From NCBI RefSeq assembly GCF_030848395.1, contig NZ_JAVDBT010000005.1, positions 186,001-250,000 on the forward strand: DNA of 64,000 bases, in the 5' to 3' direction. Position 1 is the stretch's first letter, and each line of letters opens with the position of its first letter. Under the pieces are notes generated by a model. That model was not told the DNA's origin. It saw only the letters and a program-made list of their open reading frames with translations, and did not search any database. This document shows, one piece after another, positions 63,677 through 64,000 of this stretch. A program made the translations under genes and the position numbers. The DNA comes from Pseudogemmobacter lacusdianii. Lineage in GTDB: Bacteria > Pseudomonadota > Alphaproteobacteria > Rhodobacterales > Rhodobacteraceae.

Positions 63677-64000
63677 ATGAGCGGAAAAGGCAGCAATTCA
63701 GCTAAGTTGCGCCAGTATAACGAGCGTTTCGTCCTGCAAGCCCTGCGCCAATTGCGCGAAGGCTCAAAATCCGATCTGGCCCGAATGGCGCATCTGACGC
63801 CGGCTGCGGTGGCGGGCATTGTCGATGGGCTGGAGAAGGCCGGTTTCGTTAAGCAAGTGGGAAAAAGGCTAGGCCTGCGCGGCTCGCCTTCGGTGCTTTA
63901 CCGCCCCAATGCCAACCGGCTCTACAGCATCGGCCTTAAGATCGGTCGCCGCGCGCTTCAGGCGGTCTTGCTGGATTTCGCCGGAGAAGTCTGCGCCAGT
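63677..64000 (+). CDS. ROK-family transcriptional regulator (N-terminal part only)
   Basis: The first 108 codons of a gene cut by the window end. An N-terminal winged helix (about residues 15-60, GSKSDLARMAHLTPAAVAGI) is followed by the start of the ROK sugar-kinase-like domain (SIGLKIGRRALQAVLLDFAG). ROK regulators usually respond to sugars or sugar phosphates. The ATG at 63677 follows GAGAGGGCC. It is divergent from the amino-acid-type ABC importer and may regulate it or downstream genes outside the window. Confidence 0.85.
   Translation, partial: MSGKGSNSAKLRQYNERFVLQALRQLREGSKSDLARMAHLTPAAVAGIVDGLEKAGFVKQVGKRLGLRGSPSVLYRPNANRLYSIGLKIGRRALQAVLLDFAGEVCAS

Overview
The window looks like chromosomal DNA of a Rhodobacteraceae-type alphaproteobacterium. 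The evidence is the high-GC codon usage, the order aroA-cmk-rpsA-ihfB-lapA-trpF-trpB, a class II EPSP synthase of the Agrobacterium CP4 kind, and the abundance of TRAP, tripartite-tricarboxylate (TTT) and ABC importers. The genus cannot be fixed from the sequence alone. No rRNA, tRNA, insertion sequence, prophage or CRISPR array was seen.

Bases 1-25,700 are mostly housekeeping: ileS (cut by the window start), DUF2237, a group III truncated haemoglobin, trpB, trpF, lapA-like, ihfB, rpsA, cmk, aroA, trmB and leuA. They are followed by a secreted MORN-repeat protein, nadE, a WrbA-like flavoprotein, an exported metallo-beta-lactamase-fold hydrolase, a small zincin, pth, rplY (L25), an MFS exporter and an aruI/aruH-like pair for arginine transamination with a TetR regulator. 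leuA is preceded by a 28-codon open frame ending in a leucine-rich run. It overlaps mutually exclusive RNA stems and is probably an attenuation leader peptide.

Bases 25,800-30,400 hold single genes: a CDF metal exporter, an SH3-like exported protein, a D-2-hydroxyacid dehydrogenase, an EEP-fold hydrolase and a TerC-family protein. Bases 30,485-39,010 form a one-directional catabolic block (FAD oxidoreductase, Fe-alcohol dehydrogenase, aldehyde dehydrogenase, glutamine-synthetase-like ligase, TRAP P, M and Q) with a divergent RpiR regulator. It suggests uptake and gamma-glutamylation of an amine or amino-alcohol.

After a bestrophin and an aldose epimerase comes a second catabolic block, 42,191-49,361: an AbrB-type membrane protein, TctA-TctB-TctC, DUF4387, an AtuA-like protein (DUF1446) and an isopropylmalate-dehydrogenase-like enzyme. 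It faces a divergent GntR regulator with two winged-helix domains. The substrate is unknown, probably a carboxylic acid.

The end of the window has an RND efflux pair, a complete Dpp/Opp-type ABC importer, a complete polar-amino-acid-type ABC importer and the start of a divergent ROK regulator.

Six gene ends carry related palindromic extragenic repeats, several coupled to a G/C-rich hairpin.
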